Assembly: GCF_964340395.1 (NCBI RefSeq)
Contig: NC_135566.1
Location: 7,707,501 to 7,771,500 of the forward strand
Direction of reading: 5' to 3'
Length of the DNA stretch: 64,000 nt
DNA from: Glandiceps talaboti
Lineage: Eukaryota > Hemichordata > Enteropneusta > Spengelidae
The position numbers were made by a program, and so were the translations under genes. How positions within the stretch are numbered: the stretch's first letter is position 1; every line of letters starts with the position of its first letter. A model generated the notes under the pieces. It was not told the DNA's origin and ran no database searches. It saw nothing but the letters and a program-made list of their open reading frames with translations. This document shows, piece after piece, positions 61,201-64,000 of the stretch.

Positions 61201-61231
61201 ACACAAATATATTATACCTCAGGTATAACTA

Positions 61232-61287
61232 TAACTATGTCTGTGTGTCTGTAACATATGTATGTTACAGACACACAGACATAGTTA
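61232..61287. repeat. Perfect palindrome with 27-bp arms
   Basis: TAACTATGTCTGTGTGTCTG plus TAACATA at 61232-61258 returns exactly inverted at 61261-61287 with a 2-base spacer. It lies 40 bases before an (ACAT)n tract. Confidence 0.9.
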
Positions 61288-61323
61288 CACAGAGGTATAA
61301 ACATACTTAAATAATACACACAT

Positions 61324-61324
61324 A

Positions 61325-61355
<31 letters not shown>

Positions 61356-61466
61356 CATACATACATACATACATACATGATACATACACACACATACACA
61401 CATATGCTTACTAACATGCAGACAAGCACTTACATAATGTATACATGTAAATGCACATGCACATGC

Positions 61467-61523
<57 letters not shown>

Positions 61524-61575
61524 GACACACACTCACTCACTCACTCACTCACTCACTCACTCACTCAGTCCCTCA
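61324..61575. repeat. (ACAT)n, (CA)n and (ACTC)n microsatellites
   Basis: Three successive arrays: ACAT at 61324-61378, CA at 61470-61519 and ACTC at 61527-61583. Confidence 0.93.
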
Positions 61576-61752
61576 CTCACTCACAGTTAAGAAATGTTTC
61601 CTTATGACAAATGGATACCACTGGTCTTTCTTAAAAGTAAAAAGAACAGTGCTTGAACACACTATTTTGTACCCTTGAGGTATGTTATCTACCAGACAAT
61701 GTGATTTCCTACATAGCAATTGAATAACAGTAGGAAATGATAATGACTGATG

Positions 61753-62067
61753 GATTCCAGGATAACAGTGTTCAAGGAGATACTTTTAGTAAATGTGATT
61801 TTTTATTGGCTGTGAATGAAACAACAAAATCGAAAACAAGTGAGGTACTTGTTCACCACATTAAATTTTAGTTAATTCCCCTCTCCTCATAGGTTATCCA
61901 ACCCAAATTAGGGTGGACTGTTTGGGAAGCAAAAATTGCCAGTCTGAGTCTAGTTCCTATATAGTATCGTTATGATTTACACGTGGTTTAGTTAGACTTA
62001 GAGACCATGTTGGCATCCAGACTACTCTCACACTGGTATCTCCTTGAACACTGCTATCCTGGAATTC
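61753..62067. mobile_element. Fold-back element with about 31-bp arms
   Basis: GATTCCAGGATAACAGTGTT followed by CAAGGAGATAC at the left is inverted at the right as GTATCTCCTTGAACACTG.TATCCTGGAATTC. A copy of the TAGTCTAGTTCC-type element (about 61947-62028) is nested in it. Confidence 0.7.
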
Positions 62068-62515
62068 ACAATCCAAAGAAAAATGCCCAGAAAGGGTAAT
62101 CATACTGAATTGCATGGCTTCATTAAACATAACTATTTACAATACAATGGCAATTATCAATACTGTACTAAAAGGTCGGTGACCCCCAAGTACAACCCTG
62201 GACTCCATGTGACCTATGTGTCAACTAACACAACCTGTGGATTTCAAACTAATGAGTCTAGCTGTAATGTGCAACAATTGAGGCTATATACGTAGATGTG
62301 ACACACAATAGATTTGACCAACTGGTAATGTGAGTCACTGTACTTTACAATAGAATTATCTGATGCAATACTTGCCCACCGTTCTATTGATAATGTATTG
62401 AATGTGGCCATTCAGCATGCCACAAGTATCCCTTACAAGTTACATAACCCATCAATAACTAGTCAGTCTGGATGCCGCTGTGTGGTTTGTAACTAAAGTG
62501 AGTGCAGGTGTAAAT

Positions 62516-62850
62516 ATAGTCTAGTTCCTATATAGTATCATTGCAATTTATACCTTCACTCATAAAATTCATCCACAGACACCCACACAGTCGTATAACA
62601 TCATGTCTTTGTTAATCAATCATAGAATTCTAACCAATAACACTGTCCCTCATTGGGGCAGTTATGTACTGTCCAAATATGGTATATTTGTCAACTCATG
62701 TATGCTATGTATACACTGTTTATGTCACTATACATAGTAGCTTGGGTTCACTGATTGGATGAACAACGTTTTGTGCAGATTGAGGGACTTTGACCGGAGT
62801 CTGAGATGTGGTTTAGTTAAAGACCATGTATGTTTGCATCCAGACTATTG
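62516..62850. mobile_element. Longer TAGTCTAGTTCC-family element
   Basis: TAGTCTAGTTCCTATATAGT at the left and GTTTGCATCCAGACTA at the right resemble the termini of the 70-bp element at 12909, with about 260 bases of unrelated sequence between. Confidence 0.5.
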
Positions 62851-63199
62851 TCACCATGACCTAACAGTTTTCCACTGTCATAATACCGTAATACTTGTCA
62901 GACAGTGGGTGTAATGCTTGTGAGATGGAGTAAGACCCATGTGTCAGTGTCATGAAATACACACACATTTACAAAATAAATCATTTTGAGTAGCCATCAA
63001 TTATGAATTTAATTAATTTGAATAGTTATCAAGTCAATATACTACTTACTGGTATATCAAAATGTGAGATTGGGAGTAAGTAAGAGTCTCATTCTGGCCC
63101 AGAGACTTGTCTTGGTGTTACTATCTCAAGAAGTTTTCTACATGTACACCAGAGACTTGTCTCATTCACAATTGTACTGAAAATGAAAATCTGCTGATA

Positions 63200-63350
63200 C
63201 TAAAGCTGTCTTCCTTCCCTCCCAACCCCCCAACCCCCCAGACAAACAACAACAACACACACACGAACTCCCCCTTCCCCCAAAAAACAACCGAAAACCC
63301 CAAAATACAACAATAAAAGAACAGCCAAACAAACAAACAAAAACAAACAA
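63200..63350. repeat. C-rich then CAAA-rich low-complexity sequence
   Basis: CCCAACCCCCC runs followed by AACAACAACACAC and (CAAA)n. No gene. Confidence 0.7.
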
Positions 63351-64000
63351 GCCAACAGTATTGCCATCACAACAAACTTTGAATTGATGTGGTGCAATAA
63401 GAAATAGTAGATGTGTGTTATGGTGCCAGATATTTGCCACATTGCTCCTTGAAATTAAAATAACAGCACAACAACTGTTTACAGTTAACATTTACAATGT
63501 GATAACTATATGTGAAGGTGAGAACGTGTTACCTCCATGGTGAGAACTACTTGTTGCAAATCACATTCACACCTTCCAATTTACATTTATATGCATTTAT
63601 TATTGTCACATCACCCACAGACCTTCTTTGGTAGTCTGAGCATCACCAGAGGATTGTATGAATTAAGTGACAATGGTATGTTTAGGTGATAGTCTGTCAT
63701 ATCTCTTGATGATGAGGTCTTATCACATGATGTATGTCCAGGTGACTGATATAGCTATGAATTAAATCACACTTTGAGATGCTGGTCAGATCTCAAGGTG
63801 GCTGGTACAGTCACAGTCACAGTCACATTTCCAGTGTGATTATTGAAGTGTTGCTGCTTCTAATAGCCCTTTACCATTAGTACAAGTACTGATTACAGAA
63901 CAGAGAACATGGTATATACATGTACACTCTGTACCTCTTGGTCAGTGTGCCCCCAAAGCCAATTTGATGCACCACTGGCGCACACAATTATGATGTTCTC

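Larger units (their letters stand above)
55731..64000 (+). other. Mondo intron 3 (at least 8 kb, open at the right edge)
   Basis: Donor GTAAGT at 55731. I searched for the next Mondo exon (expected to encode a LEGKYWKRRIE-like block in phase 0) and did not see it. The intron contains the arrays and elements listed below. Confidence 0.7.

Overview
This is a eukaryotic, AT-rich animal genomic window with multi-exon genes, GT-AG introns and much young repeat DNA. Five protein-coding genes can be read exon by exon. From left to right they are a two-pore-domain potassium channel (minus strand, 1003-5058), XBP1 (plus, 11491-13646), UFD1 (minus, 15645-22224), CDC45 (plus, 22833-35690) and the first three exons of a Mondo/ChREBP-type glucose-sensing factor (plus, 39472-55730, continuing past the right edge). 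The proteins resemble vertebrate orthologues closely, including the C-terminal tail of unspliced XBP1. Together with a tRNA-type SINE ending in (ATT)n, this suggests an invertebrate deuterostome such as a hemichordate or lancelet. That placement is inference; a mollusc or other bilaterian is not excluded.

Layout: 1-5.06 kb holds the K2P channel, with a decayed LINE immediately after its stop codon. 5.06-11.1 kb is a transposon nest with a Harbinger-like element carrying an (ATC)n tract, large fold-back elements and smaller MITEs. 11.3-13.8 kb is XBP1 with an ERSE-like promoter element and a predicted 20-nt IRE1 intron. 13.8-15.6 kb separates convergent XBP1 and UFD1 and contains a repeat with three CTCF-like motifs. 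15.6-22.2 kb is UFD1. 22.2-22.8 kb is a short head-to-head UFD1/CDC45 promoter with an E2F-like site. 22.8-35.7 kb is CDC45, in which two consecutive exons have 5' splice sites embedded in tandem repeats. 35.7-39.4 kb is intergenic. 39.4-64 kb is the 5' part of the Mondo gene, with introns of about 15 kb, 0.7 kb and more than 8 kb full of microsatellites and fold-back elements.

Functional links: XBP1 is the IRE1-activated factor of the unfolded-protein response, and UFD1 is the ubiquitin-binding adaptor of p97 in ER-associated degradation and in unloading the CMG helicase. CDC45 is a CMG subunit. Three adjacent genes therefore cover ER quality control and replisome handling. UFD1 and CDC45 are also head-to-head neighbours in human 22q11.2. 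The most interesting signals are the 20-nt XBP1 intron whose splice junction restores the human residues ESAAGA, the conserved XBP1u arrest tail, the multiplied CDC45 donor sites, the GDG pore motif in the potassium channel, and the repeat-borne CTCF-like motifs.
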